The notes beneath the pieces were generated by a model, which was given only the letters and a program-made list of their open reading frames with translations, was not told the DNA's origin and made no database searches. Below, piece by piece: positions 10,060 through 18,867 of a stretch of 64,000 nucleotides of DNA (its first letter is position 1; every line of letters begins with the position of its first letter). Location: positions 1,030,082-1,094,081 of the forward strand of contig NZ_FOLP01000001.1 of NCBI RefSeq assembly GCF_900112425.1. Reading direction: 5' to 3'. This stretch comes from Variovorax sp. OK212. Its GTDB lineage: Bacteria > Pseudomonadota > Gammaproteobacteria > Burkholderiales > Burkholderiaceae_C. The position numbers and the translations under genes are program-made.

Positions 10060-10485
10060 ATGCGATTCATGCTGCTGATGATTCCCCACGGCTACGAGAG
10101 CGCCCCGCCCGGCACCATTCCCGACGACGTCGACGCGGTCTCGGCCATGATGGCCTACAACGAGTCGATGCAGAAGGCCGGCGTGCTGATCAGCTGCGAC
10201 GGCCTGCACCCGCCCTCGATGGGTGCGCGCGTGAGCTTCAAGGACCGCAAGCCCAAGGTGGTCGACGGCCCGTTCGCCGAGGCCAAGGAAGTGCTGGGCG
10301 GCTTCTGGGTGATCGACGTGCCTTCGCGCGCCGACGCCATCGAATGGGCCACGCGCTGCCCGGGCGGCGACAACGAGGTGATCGAGGTGCGCCAGATCCA
10401 GGAATTCGACGACTACCCGGCCGACGTGCAGGCGGTGACCGCCGAGTTCGCCTCGATGCAGACCGTCAGGAAGACCGGGGCCTGA
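10060..10485 (+). CDS. YCII/DGPF-domain protein, ECF42 partner 2
   Basis: A 141-residue paralogue of the preceding gene (MRFMLLMIPHGYESAPPG, then VVDGPFAEAKEVLGGFWVI), with an AGGAGA ribosome binding site. The two share the start, the SxGVRV/SMGARV stretch and the DGPF motif, so they are a tandem duplication, though diverged. It ends 4 bp before the sigma-factor GTG, consistent with cotranslation. Confidence 0.9.
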   Translation: MRFMLLMIPHGYESAPPGTIPDDVDAVSAMMAYNESMQKAGVLISCDGLHPPSMGARVSFKDRKPKVVDGPFAEAKEVLGGFWVIDVPSRADAIEWATRCPGGDNEVIEVRQIQEFDDYPADVQAVTAEFASMQTVRKTGA

Positions 10486-10489
10486 GCCC

Positions 10490-11782
10490 GTGGCCCGCGA
10501 GGACGCCATCCACCGCACCCTGGAGGCGGTGTGGCGCATCGAGTCCGCGAAGATCATCGCCACCGTCGCGCGCATGGTGCGCGACGTGGGCCTGGCCGAA
10601 GAGCTGGCGCAGGACGCGCTGGTCAGCGCCCTCGAGCAATGGCGTGAATCCGGCGTGCCCGACAACCCCGCCGCCTGGCTCACCGCGGTGGCCAAGCGCC
10701 GCGCGCTCGACCGCCTGCGCCACCGGCAGCTGACCGAGCACAAGGCCGGCGAGATCGGCCGCGAGCTCGACGCGCAACACGACATCGCGCAGGCCGACTT
10801 CGCCGACGCGGTCGATGCGGCGCTCGACGACGACATCGGTGACGACCTGCTGCGGCTGGTGTTCACCGCCTGCCACCCGGTGCTGTCGACCGAGGCCCGC
10901 GTGGCGCTCACGCTGCGGGTGATGGGCGGCCTCACCACCGACGAGATCGCGCGTGCCTTCCTCGTGCCCGAGGCCACCGTGGCGCAGCGCATCGTGCGCG
11001 CCAAGCGCACGCTGGCCGAGGCGCGCGTGCCCTTCGAGGTGCCGCGCCGCCACGAGCTGGAGGCACGGCTCGCGTCGGTGCTCGAGGTGATCTACCTGGT
11101 CTTCAACGAGGGCTACTCGGCCACCGCGGGCGACGACTGGATGCGCCCCGCGCTGTGCGAGGAAGCGCTGCGCCTGGGCCGCATCGTGGCCGAGCTGGTG
11201 CCCGGGGAGGCCGAGGTGCACGGCCTCGTGGCGCTGATGGAAATCCAGGCCTCGCGCACCGCCGCGCGCGTGGGCGCCTCGGGCGAGCCGGTGCTGCTGC
11301 TCGAGCAGAACCGCGCGCGCTGGGACCAGCTGCTGATTCGCCGCGGCCTTGCGGCGCTGGCGCGTGCCGAGTCGCTGGGCGGCGCGCTCGGCCCCTATGC
11401 GCTGCAGGCCGCCATTGCCGCCTGCCACGGCCGCGCGCGCACCGCCGGCGAAACCGACTGGGCCCGCATTGCCGCGCTGTACGACGCGCTGGCCGAACTC
11501 GCGCCGTCGCCCATCGTCGAGCTCAACCGCGCGGTGGCGCTGTCGATGGCCTTCGGGCCGGCCGCCGGGCTGGAGGTGGTGGACCCGCTCATGGACGAGC
11601 CCGCGTTGAAGGGCTACCACCTGCTGCCGACCGTGCGCGGCGACCTGCTGTTCAAGCTCGGCCGCCGCGACGAGGCGCGCCGGGAGTTCGACCGCGCCGC
11701 CGCGCTCACGCGCAACACGCGCGAGCGGGCGCTGCTGCTGGCGCGTGCGCGGGCCTGCAGCAGCGAACCGTCCGCCGAGTGA
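10490..11782 (+). CDS. ECF42-type RNA polymerase sigma factor with TPR-like C-terminal extension
   Basis: A 430-residue sigma factor: sigma-2 at about residues 15-85 (KIIATVARMVRDVGLAEE, ALVSALEQW, AWLTAVAKRRALDRLR), sigma-4 at about 115-170 (LTLRVMGGLTTDEIARAF, EATVAQRIVRAKRTLAE), then a 240-residue extension starting with the conserved YLVFNEGYSAT and helical repeats rich in ALA. This layout with DGPF neighbours defines group ECF42, which has no classical anti-sigma factor; the extension is thought to be needed for activity. GTG start, 4 bp from the previous stop. Confidence 0.93.
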   Translation: MAREDAIHRTLEAVWRIESAKIIATVARMVRDVGLAEELAQDALVSALEQWRESGVPDNPAAWLTAVAKRRALDRLRHRQLTEHKAGEIGRELDAQHDIAQADFADAVDAALDDDIGDDLLRLVFTACHPVLSTEARVALTLRVMGGLTTDEIARAFLVPEATVAQRIVRAKRTLAEARVPFEVPRRHELEARLASVLEVIYLVFNEGYSATAGDDWMRPALCEEALRLGRIVAELVPGEAEVHGLVALMEIQASRTAARVGASGEPVLLLEQNRARWDQLLIRRGLAALARAESLGGALGPYALQAAIAACHGRARTAGETDWARIAALYDALAELAPSPIVELNRAVALSMAFGPAAGLEVVDPLMDEPALKGYHLLPTVRGDLLFKLGRRDEARREFDRAAALTRNTRERALLLARARACSSEPSAE

Positions 11783-11825
11783 ACTGAACGTTCGCTGAAC
11801 CGCTGGCCGGCCCGCCGCGTGGAAA

Positions 11826-13484
11826 ATGCGCGCCATGCCCCGCGCCTTCCTCCTCCGACACCGGCCGCTGTGCGTCTTCGGCCTTGCGCTGCTGGCTGCG
11901 GCTTCGGCCCACGCCCAGTTCGATCCCGCCAAGGCATGGGTCGAGCCGCCGGCCATCGCCGCGCGCTTTCCGGACCCGCCCGTGAGCTACGCCACGCCGG
12001 GCTTTCGCGAGGGGCGCACCGACTTCGCTTCGCACGCCGAAGTGCAGGCCTTCCTGAAAGAGCTGGCGCGCCAGTCGCCGCATGTGCGCGTCGAGCGGCT
12101 GGGGGTGTCGCAGCAGGGCCGCGAGATGTCCGTGGTGCTGCTGGCCGACGAGGGCCGCATCGACCCGGCGCGCCCCACGGTGATGGTGATCGGGCAGCAG
12201 CACGGCAACGAGCCGGCCGGCGGCGAGGCCGTGCTGGCGCTGGCGCAGCAGTTCGCCGGCGAGCCGGGCGCGGCGCTGCTGAAAAAGGTCAATCTGGTGC
12301 TGGTGCCGCGCGGCAACCCCGACGGCGCCGAGCAGTTCACCCGCGTCACCGCCAACGGCATCGACGTGAACCGCGACCACCTGCTGCTGCGCACGCCCGA
12401 GGCGCGCGCGCTGGCGGCCGCCACCTTGCGCTACAAGCCGCAGGTGGTGCTCGACCTGCACGAGTTCACCGTGGGCGGGCGCTGGATCGAGAAGTTCGGC
12501 GCGGTCATGAAGTACGACGGCCTGCTGCAGCCCGCCACGGTCGGCAACCTCGATGCCGCCATTGCCGCGAGCGCGCAGCGCGACTACGTCGACGCCGTGC
12601 AGGCCGCCTTCACGCAGGCCGGCCTGGAGGGCTTCAAGTACCACACCACCTCGGGCGGCAAGGCCGACGACCGCAGCGTGTCGATGGGCGGCGTGCAGCC
12701 CGACACCGGCCGCAACGTGAGCGCCCTGCACCAGGCCGTGAGCCTGCTGCTCGAGGTGCGCGGCGTGGGGCTCGGCCGCGCGCATTTCGCGCGCCGCGTG
12801 CACACGCAGGTGCTGGCCGCCACCACGGTGATCGAGACCGCCGCGAAGCAGGGCCCGGCGCTGGTGCAGCTCACGGCCCAGGCCGGCCAGCGCGCCAGTG
12901 CCGAGGCCTGCCACGGCGACGTGGTGGTCGAGGCCTGGCAGACGCCCGCGCGGCAGCGGCTCGATTTTCTCGACGCGAAGACCGGGGAAGACAAGCCGGT
13001 CGACGTCGACTGGCGCGCCGCCGAGCCGCTGAAGATCGCCAACGCGCGCCCGCGTCCCTGCGGCTACCTGCTCGCGGCCAGCGAGAGCGTGGCCGTGCAG
13101 CGGCTGCAGATGCTGGGCGTGCGCGTGGAGCGCATCGGCAACGCCGCGCCGTGGCCGGTGGAGCGCTACGAGGTGCTGTCGCAGAACGACGGCCGGCGCC
13201 AGGACGCGCGCGGCGCCATCGAGGACGGCGAGGCGATCCGCGCCTTCCGCGTGCGGCTGCGCCCGGGGCGCGCGGTGGTGCCGCCCGGCAGCTTCTACGT
13301 GCCGCTGGCGCAGCCGTTGTCGCCGCTGGTGAGCGCGGCGCTGGAGCCCGATTCGCAGAACAGCTATGCGGCCAACCGGCTGCTGGAGATCGGCGGCGAC
13401 AAGCTGCTGCGCGTGCCCGGGCCCGCACCGGCGGGCGTCGTGAGCCCCCCAGGCCCCGTGAGCTCCACGGGTGCAGGGCACTGA
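11826..13484 (+). CDS. Secreted M14-family metallocarboxypeptidase
   Basis: 552 residues with a signal peptide (LCVFGLALLAAASAHA). The zinc motif HxxE is seen in IGQQHGNEPAGGE and the third ligand in VVLDLHEF, as in M14 carboxypeptidases and related amidases. The C-terminal third (from about residue 360) is a beta-rich domain without a recognised family. Probably a periplasmic peptidase; the substrate is unknown. The ATG at 11835 (MPRAFLLRHR) is an equally good start, with GGAAAA upstream. It runs convergently into the GlxA-type gene, with only 6 bp between. Confidence 0.85.
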   Translation: MRAMPRAFLLRHRPLCVFGLALLAAASAHAQFDPAKAWVEPPAIAARFPDPPVSYATPGFREGRTDFASHAEVQAFLKELARQSPHVRVERLGVSQQGREMSVVLLADEGRIDPARPTVMVIGQQHGNEPAGGEAVLALAQQFAGEPGAALLKKVNLVLVPRGNPDGAEQFTRVTANGIDVNRDHLLLRTPEARALAAATLRYKPQVVLDLHEFTVGGRWIEKFGAVMKYDGLLQPATVGNLDAAIAASAQRDYVDAVQAAFTQAGLEGFKYHTTSGGKADDRSVSMGGVQPDTGRNVSALHQAVSLLLEVRGVGLGRAHFARRVHTQVLAATTVIETAAKQGPALVQLTAQAGQRASAEACHGDVVVEAWQTPARQRLDFLDAKTGEDKPVDVDWRAAEPLKIANARPRPCGYLLAASESVAVQRLQMLGVRVERIGNAAPWPVERYEVLSQNDGRRQDARGAIEDGEAIRAFRVRLRPGRAVVPPGSFYVPLAQPLSPLVSAALEPDSQNSYAANRLLEIGGDKLLRVPGPAPAGVVSPPGPVSSTGAGH

Positions 13485-13490
13485 GCGCGG

Positions 13491-14522
13491 TCAGGCGGCG
13501 GGCATCGGGCTCGCCTCCGACGGCGAGCCCGGCAGGCCGAACTGGTGCCACGCGCGGCGCAGCTGCGTGTCCGAGCCGAAGCCCGACTGCTCCGCCGCCC
13601 GCGTGACGCTGGCGCCCGAGGCCAGCGCGAGCTGCGCCGTGGCCAGCCGCAGCCGGCGCAGGTAGGCCAGCGGCGCCACGCCGGCATGCTCGACGAACAG
13701 CCGCGTGAGGTGCCGCGCCGAGGTGTGCGCCACCTCGGCCATGCGCGGCACGCTCCAGTCGGCCTGCGGTTGCTCGCTCACGGCGTCCTGCACGCGGTGC
13801 AGCGCGGCATGCAGGTGGTTGCGGTAGGCCAGGAAGGGCGACAGCTCCGGGTCGTGCGGGCCGCGGCGCAGCGCCACCACCATGGTCTGCGCGACCTGCG
13901 CCGCCAGCGCTTCGCCACACAGCTCGGCGATGCGGTGCAGCACCAGGTCGATGCCGGTCGTGACGCCCGCGCTGCTATACACGGGCGGGTCGATCACGAA
14001 CACGCGGTTGCTGACCACGTCGCAGCGCGGCTCCACGGCGCGCAGCTCGCCCAGGTGATGGTGGTGCGTGGTGGCGCGCCGGCCCGCGAGCGCGCCGGCA
14101 TGCGCGGCCAGCACGGCGCCGGCGCAGACGGTCACCAGCTCCAGCCGGTCGCGCTCGAAGCGCAGGCCGCGCAGCCAGTGCAGCAACTCTTGCGCTTCGG
14201 GGTTGTCGGTGGCGATGGCGTCGCCGGGCAGGCCCACCAGCACCACCCAGCCGGGGCCGTTCCACTGCGTGGGCAGCGGCGCGAGGCCGGAAATCGCGAC
14301 GCCGACCGAACTCATGGAGGTTGGCCGCGGGCTCGCGAATTCGATGGCGAAGCGCTCGGGCTGGCCCATGGCGCGCAGCCGCTGGTTGGCGATGCGCAGC
14401 GCCTCGGCCGGCCCGGCCCAGTCGAGCACCAGGCTGCCGGGCAGCAGCACGAAGACTACGCGGATGGGTGCGCGGGCGGGGAGGTGGGGTGTGCGGGGGA
14501 GGTTCGGGGTTCTCGGGTCCAT
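13491..14522 (-). CDS. GlxA-type transcriptional regulator (DJ-1/PfpI domain plus AraC HTH)
   Basis: 343 residues: an N-terminal amidotransferase/DJ-1-like domain (IRVVFVLLPGSLVLDWAG; VTVCAGAVLAAHAG) that probably senses a small ligand, and a C-terminal AraC helix-turn-helix (about 235-335: WSVPRMAEVAHTSARHLTRLF, SVTRAAEQSGFGSDTQLRRAW). The ATG at 14522 lies inside the end of the upstream DJ-1 gene, giving a 67-bp overlap in another frame. The domain starts only 20 residues after this start, so a later start is hard to fit. It probably controls the upstream enzyme genes. Confidence 0.9.
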   Translation of the reverse strand: MDPRTPNLPRTPHLPARAPIRVVFVLLPGSLVLDWAGPAEALRIANQRLRAMGQPERFAIEFASPRPTSMSSVGVAISGLAPLPTQWNGPGWVVLVGLPGDAIATDNPEAQELLHWLRGLRFERDRLELVTVCAGAVLAAHAGALAGRRATTHHHHLGELRAVEPRCDVVSNRVFVIDPPVYSSAGVTTGIDLVLHRIAELCGEALAAQVAQTMVVALRRGPHDPELSPFLAYRNHLHAALHRVQDAVSEQPQADWSVPRMAEVAHTSARHLTRLFVEHAGVAPLAYLRRLRLATAQLALASGASVTRAAEQSGFGSDTQLRRAWHQFGLPGSPSEASPMPAA

Positions 14523-15124
14523 GCGTAGTCCATCTGGCGCGCGGTGCGCTCGGCCAGTTCGCGCCCGGCCAGCCGCTCGACCAGGTGCAGGCTCATGTCG
14601 ATGCCGGCGCTGATGCCCGCCGAGCTCACGATGCGGCCGTTGTCGACCCAGCGCACGCCGTCGCGCACGTCGAGCGCGGGGAACTGCGCGCGCAGGTCGG
14701 CAATGTCTTCCCAGTGGGTGGTGACGGCGTCGGTCGTCACCACGCCGCTGGCGGCCAGCAGGAAGGCGCCGGTGCACACCGAGGCGACCACTTGCGCGCC
14801 CGCGGCCTGCGCGGCGATCCAGCGCAGGGTGGCGGGGCTGGCGAGCGGCGCGTCGACCACGCCGCCGGGGACGATGAGCACATCGGCCTTGGGGCTGTCG
14901 GCCAGCGTGTGGTCGGCCAGCAGCTGCAGGCCGGCGCGCGCCCGCACCGGCTGGCCGTGCGCCGCTTCGGCGACGGAAGCCACGGCGAACGGGGCGGCCG
15001 AGCCGGGCTGCAGGCGGCCGGCGACGCGGCTGGCGGTGGTGAACACCTCGAAGGGGCCGGCGAAGTCGAGCGCCTCGACGCCGTCGAAAGCCAGGATCGA
15101 GACGCGCAGCGTGGCGCCGCTCAT
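14456..15124 (-). CDS. DJ-1/PfpI-family protein (isonitrile-hydratase-like)
   Basis: A 222-residue single-domain DJ-1/PfpI protein. VSILAFDGVEALDFAGPFEVF opens the fold, the nucleophile-elbow cysteine is in VASVCTGAFLLAASG, and SSAGISAGIDMSLHLVERLAG closes it. Close families include isonitrile hydratases. It overlaps the isochorismatase-like gene by ATGA and the GlxA-type regulator by 67 bp. Its P-rich last 20 residues (TSPAHPTSPPAHPSA) are the part that overlaps and are probably disordered. Confidence 0.88.
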   Translation of the reverse strand: MSGATLRVSILAFDGVEALDFAGPFEVFTTASRVAGRLQPGSAAPFAVASVAEAAHGQPVRARAGLQLLADHTLADSPKADVLIVPGGVVDAPLASPATLRWIAAQAAGAQVVASVCTGAFLLAASGVVTTDAVTTHWEDIADLRAQFPALDVRDGVRWVDNGRIVSSAGISAGIDMSLHLVERLAGRELAERTARQMDYAWTREPRTSPAHPTSPPAHPSA

Positions 15125-15681
15125 GCCACGGCCCGCTCGAGCGCCTGCGCCACGGTGCACACGGTGGCGAAGCGGCCCTGCAGCACGGTGGCGGTGCGCG
15201 CCTTGATGTCGGCGGCCGACAGCGGCTTGCCGTCGGGCTGCAGCATGTCGAAGGTGAGCGTGGCGTCGAGCACGTAGTCGACCTCCCAGCCCAGGTCGGA
15301 GGCGTGGCGCGTGGTGGTCTCGCAGCACTGCTCGGTGCGGATGCCGCTCACGATCAGCCGGCCGATGCCGTTCTGCGTGAGCCAGACGTCGAGCCCGCTG
15401 TTCACCAGCGCGCTGTGGCGGTGCTTGGTGAAGGTGGCCGCGGCCGCGAAGTCGGCGAGGCCGCCGATGGGGCGCACATGGCCCGATTCGCGCGCGAAGG
15501 GGTTGCTGGCGTCGGAGGGCTCGTCGGTGTGGAAGACCCGCACGATCGGCACGCCGGAGGCGGCGCAGCCCGCGATCAGGGCGTTCTGCTGGGCCAGGTA
15601 GGCGCTGCCCAGGGCTTCGTTCCAGTACGCGCGCTGGCGGAACGATTCCTGGGCGTCGATCACAATCAGACAGGTTTTCAT
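15121..15681 (-). CDS. Isochorismatase-family cysteine hydrolase
   Basis: A 186-residue hydrolase of the isochorismatase/nicotinamidase fold. The triad residues are visible as Asp in LIVIDAQESF, Lys in FTKHRHSA and Cys in GIRTEQCCETTTRHA. The substrate is not identifiable; in this context it may act on an amide or carbamoyl compound. First gene of a three-gene run with the DJ-1 protein and the GlxA-type regulator; its promoter must lie in the 132-bp gap to 15813. Confidence 0.88.
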   Translation of the reverse strand: MKTCLIVIDAQESFRQRAYWNEALGSAYLAQQNALIAGCAASGVPIVRVFHTDEPSDASNPFARESGHVRPIGGLADFAAAATFTKHRHSALVNSGLDVWLTQNGIGRLIVSGIRTEQCCETTTRHASDLGWEVDYVLDATLTFDMLQPDGKPLSAADIKARTATVLQGRFATVCTVAQALERAVA

Positions 15682-15813
15682 GGCGGGGCTCGCGGCGGCA
15701 AAGTGGATGATGCCCGCTATTCTTCTGCGTTACCAGCCCATGGACCGCTCGGGAGCGGACCAGAATCGATCAGATCCGGACATCGGGCCCTGCTCGCCTC
15801 GCCCGCCTGCCCG

Positions 15814-16905
15814 TCAGACCAGCGAAGCCGCCTGCAGCTCTTTCTTCAGGTACGCGTAGTACAGCGGCGCCGCCACCAGGCCGGCCGGGCCGAACACCGC
15901 TTCGGCCACGAACATCACGGCCAGCAGCTCCCACACGCTCATCTGCGTGCGCGCGCCGACCACCTTGGCGTTGATGACGTACTCGGCCTTGTGGATCACG
16001 ATCAGGAAGATCAGGCAGGCCGCAGCCGTCACCGGCGACACCGACAGCCCCACCAGCGTGATGACCGAGTTGCAGACCAGGTTGCCCACGATCGGCACCA
16101 GGCCGGCCAGGAAGGTGAGGGTGATCAGCGCCGGCGTGTACGGCAGGTGCGCGCCCCACATCGGCATGAGGAACAGCAGGAAGACGGCGGTCAGCAGCGT
16201 GTTGAAGGCGGCGATCCAGAACTGCGCCGCCACGATCTGGCCGAAGGCTTCGCCGAAAGTCTGCACGCGCTGGTGCAGCTGCTCGGCCAGCGGCAGGCGG
16301 CGCAGCGGCGTGTGCGACACGGCGGCCAGCGCGCCGACGATCAGCCCCACGTAGGAAAAGAGCAGCCCGTGCAGCCAGGCACGCCCCGCCATGGCCAGCG
16401 AACCGGCCTGCGCGCGCAGGTAGTTGGCGATCACGCGCTGGATTTCGGCGGCGCCCTCGGGCAGGTAGGCCGCGATCTCGACCGGCAGCTTGGAGCGCAG
16501 CTCGAGCACCGTGCGCGCGGTGTAGTCGAGCAGTTCGCGGTACTGGTCGGGCGCGTCGACGATGTATTCGCGGGCCTGCGACAGCGCCAGCGTGAGCAGC
16601 GCGATGGGGCCCAGCAGCACGACGATGACGGCCAGCACGTTGGCCCACCCCTGGGCGCGCGCGGGGCGTTTGTTCAGCGCCGGCATGCGCAGCAGGCCGC
16701 CGCCGAGCACGCGGGCGAACCAGCGCGTGGCCAGGAAGCCGATGCACACGCACAGCAACCCCGGCAGCAGGTGTTCCCACATCACCAGCAGCAGCGCCGC
16801 CAGCATCAGCAGGTAGCTTGCGACCATCACGCCGCGCGAGGCGGTGGGGCGGTGGATGGGAGCCGCCGTCAGGGCGGGGTTGATGGGTTGCGGCTTCTTG
16901 GCCAT
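15814..16905 (-). CDS. AI-2E-family membrane transporter
   Basis: A 363-residue inner-membrane protein with about seven hydrophobic segments and the family C-terminal block (FLAGLVPIVGNLVCNSVITLVG, KAEYVINAKVVGARTQMSVWELL). The family (formerly UPF0118) includes TqsA, proposed AI-2 exporters and Na+/H+ antiporters, so the transported species is uncertain. I use the ATG at 16905; a TTG at 16929 would add eight residues. It follows purM at 47 bp on the same strand. Confidence 0.88.
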   Translation of the reverse strand: MAKKPQPINPALTAAPIHRPTASRGVMVASYLLMLAALLLVMWEHLLPGLLCVCIGFLATRWFARVLGGGLLRMPALNKRPARAQGWANVLAVIVVLLGPIALLTLALSQAREYIVDAPDQYRELLDYTARTVLELRSKLPVEIAAYLPEGAAEIQRVIANYLRAQAGSLAMAGRAWLHGLLFSYVGLIVGALAAVSHTPLRRLPLAEQLHQRVQTFGEAFGQIVAAQFWIAAFNTLLTAVFLLFLMPMWGAHLPYTPALITLTFLAGLVPIVGNLVCNSVITLVGLSVSPVTAAACLIFLIVIHKAEYVINAKVVGARTQMSVWELLAVMFVAEAVFGPAGLVAAPLYYAYLKKELQAASLV

Positions 16906-16952
16906 CCGGGCGGTGCTTGCTCTGCTCAATAAGTGGACGGAGCAGCCGGCGC

Positions 16953-17993
16953 TCAGCCGACGATCACCGCGGCGCCTTCGCCGCGCGCGGCGATCACGCC
17001 GATTTCATGTACCGATTCGCCGGCGGCGCGCAGCGTGGCGGCGCAGGCGGCGGCTTCGGCCGCATCGATCACCACCACCATGCCGATGCCGTTGTTGAAG
17101 GTGCGGTTCATCTCGATGTCGTCGATGCCGGCCACCTTCTGCAGCCAGGCGAACAGCTCGGTCTGCGGCCAGCTGCCCTTTTTCAGGTGGGCGGCCGTGC
17201 CTTCGGGCAGCACGCGCGGGATGTTCTCGAGCAGGCCGCCGCCGGTGATGTGGGCCAGCGCCTTGATCGGGTGCTTGGCCAGCGCCTCGAGCACGGGCTT
17301 CACGTACAGGTGGGTGGGCTCCATCACGGCTTCGCGGAAGGGCTTGCCGTCGAGCGTGGCGGGCAGGTCGGCGCCGGCACGTTCGATCACCTTGCGCACC
17401 AGGCTGAAGCCGTTGGAATGCACGCCGGCCGAGGCCAGGCCCAGCACCACGTCGCCAGGCTTCACGTTCTGGCCCGTGAGGATCTTCGACTTCTCGACCG
17501 CGCCGACCGCGAAGCCCGCCAGGTCGTACTCGCCGGCCGGGTACATGCCGGGCATTTCGGCGGTTTCGCCGCCGATCAGCGCGCAACCGGAAATTTCGCA
17601 GCCGCGGGCGATGCCGCCGATGACGGCGGCGGCCGTTTCCACGTCCAGCTTGCCGCAGGCGAAGTAGTCCAGGAAGAACAGGGGCTCGGCGCCTTGCACC
17701 AGCACGTCGTTCACGCTCATGGCCACCAGGTCGATGCCGACCGTGTCGTGCATGTTCCATTCGAACGCCAGCTTGAGCTTGGTGCCCACGCCGTCGGTGC
17801 CGCTCACCAGCACCGGCTCCTTGTAGCGCTTGGGCACCTCGAACAGGGCGCCGAAACCGCCGATGCCGGCCAGCACGCCTTCGCGCAGGGTCTTCTTGGC
17901 CAGCGGCTTGATGCGGTCGACCAGGGCGTCGCCTGCATCGATGTCGACACCGGCGTCCTTGTAGCTGAGGGGGGTGGGCGTAGGGGAAGTCAT
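16953..17993 (-). CDS. purM: Phosphoribosylformylglycinamidine cyclo-ligase
   Basis: Forms AIR from FGAM with ATP in purine synthesis. 346 residues, normal length, with [13 protein letters not shown] at the start, [47 protein letters not shown] and [17 protein letters not shown]. The ATG at 17993 ([15 protein letters not shown]) fits the family; upstream codons to 18224 cover the repeat region and are not coding. It diverges from hda. Confidence 0.97.
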   Translation of the reverse strand: MTSPTPTPLSYKDAGVDIDAGDALVDRIKPLAKKTLREGVLAGIGGFGALFEVPKRYKEPVLVSGTDGVGTKLKLAFEWNMHDTVGIDLVAMSVNDVLVQGAEPLFFLDYFACGKLDVETAAAVIGGIARGCEISGCALIGGETAEMPGMYPAGEYDLAGFAVGAVEKSKILTGQNVKPGDVVLGLASAGVHSNGFSLVRKVIERAGADLPATLDGKPFREAVMEPTHLYVKPVLEALAKHPIKALAHITGGGLLENIPRVLPEGTAAHLKKGSWPQTELFAWLQKVAGIDDIEMNRTFNNGIGMVVVIDAAEAAACAATLRAAGESVHEIGVIAARGEGAAVIVG

Positions 17994-18010
17994 GGGTGGT
18001 CGAGGTCGGG

Positions 18011-18050
18011 AAGGACGCGAAAAGCCGCGAAAGGACGCGAAAGAACGCGA
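18011..18050. repeat. Four tandem 10-bp direct repeats between purM and hda
   Basis: Units AAGGACGCGA, AAAGCCGCGA, AAGGACGCGA and AAGAACGCGA sit in exact 10-bp register, so they lie on one face of the helix, in the 160-bp divergent gap between purM and hda. A possible fifth start (AT) follows. They could be a protein-binding array or a simple-sequence expansion. Confidence 0.75.
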
Positions 18051-18153
18051 ATAGTAGGAGCTGAAGGGGTCGCCGGTAACCATGGTGGCCGGCCCGATAG
18101 AATTCCTCACGATTTTAAGGGCCCTCGCGGCCCCCTCCATGAACCTTCCCGGG

Positions 18154-18840
18154 ATGAAACAGCTCGCGCTCGATATCGGCATTGCGACGGGCCCCAGCTT
18201 CGACGCCTTTTTTGCCGGCCCCAACGAGGCGGCGCTGCGCCATCTGCAAGTGTGGGTGGGCGGCGCCGGCAGCCCTGCGCTGCACTCGCCGGTGCCGACC
18301 TATCTGTGGGGCGACGGCGGCAGCGGCAAGACCCATCTGCTCGAATCGGTGCGTGTCGCACTGCGCGAGCAGGGCGCCAGCGTGGGCTGGCTGCACGCCG
18401 GCCTGCTGGAGCCGCCCGAGTTCGACGAGCGCTGGGGCGCCGTCCTGCTCGACGACGTGCACCTCTACACCGCCGTGCAGCAGCACGCGGCCTTCAACTG
18501 GTTCGTCAACGCACAGACCCTGCAGCGCGGCGTGGTCGCCGCCGGCGCCTTGCCGCCGGCCGACCTGCCGCTGCGCGAAGACCTGCGCACCCGCCTCGGC
18601 TGGGGCCATGTCTTCCACCTGCACGTGCTGAGCGAAAGCGAACGCCGCGCGGTGCTGCGCCAGGCCGCCGACGCGCGCGGCGTGATGTTGTCCGACGATG
18701 TGCTCGACTACATGCTGCACCGCTTCAGCCGCGACCTCGGCAGCCTGATGGAGCTGCTCACGCAGCTCGACGGCTATGCCCTGCAGACGCAACGCGCGAT
18801 CACCATTCCGCTGATCCGCTCCATGCTCGAGAACGAATAA
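18154..18840 (+). CDS. hda: DnaA regulatory inactivator Hda
   Basis: A DnaA-like AAA+ protein of 228 residues that, with the clamp, stimulates ATP hydrolysis by DnaA to limit initiation. It starts [19 protein letters not shown], in which QLALDI is a clamp-binding motif, and has a Walker [12 protein letters not shown] and Walker [10 protein letters not shown]. Starts at 18139 (MNLPGMKQ) or 18082 are possible, but the clamp-binding motif near the N-terminus favours 18154. No clear Shine-Dalgarno is seen. It lies 27 bp before pcnB. Confidence 0.93.
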   Translation: MKQLALDIGIATGPSFDAFFAGPNEAALRHLQVWVGGAGSPALHSPVPTYLWGDGGSGKTHLLESVRVALREQGASVGWLHAGLLEPPEFDERWGAVLLDDVHLYTAVQQHAAFNWFVNAQTLQRGVVAAGALPPADLPLREDLRTRLGWGHVFHLHVLSESERRAVLRQAADARGVMLSDDVLDYMLHRFSRDLGSLMELLTQLDGYALQTQRAITIPLIRSMLENE

Positions 18841-18867
18841 AAGAGCGAACAAGGCTTCCAACCAACA

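Noticed and set aside
16905..16929. A TTG start extending the AI-2E-type transporter by eight residues
   Set aside because: The added residues are not hydrophobic or conserved in character and an ATG is available.
18011..18050. Possible CRISPR-like or replication-origin iterons
   Set aside because: No spacers, units only 10 bp and no DnaA boxes (TTATCCACA) are seen near.
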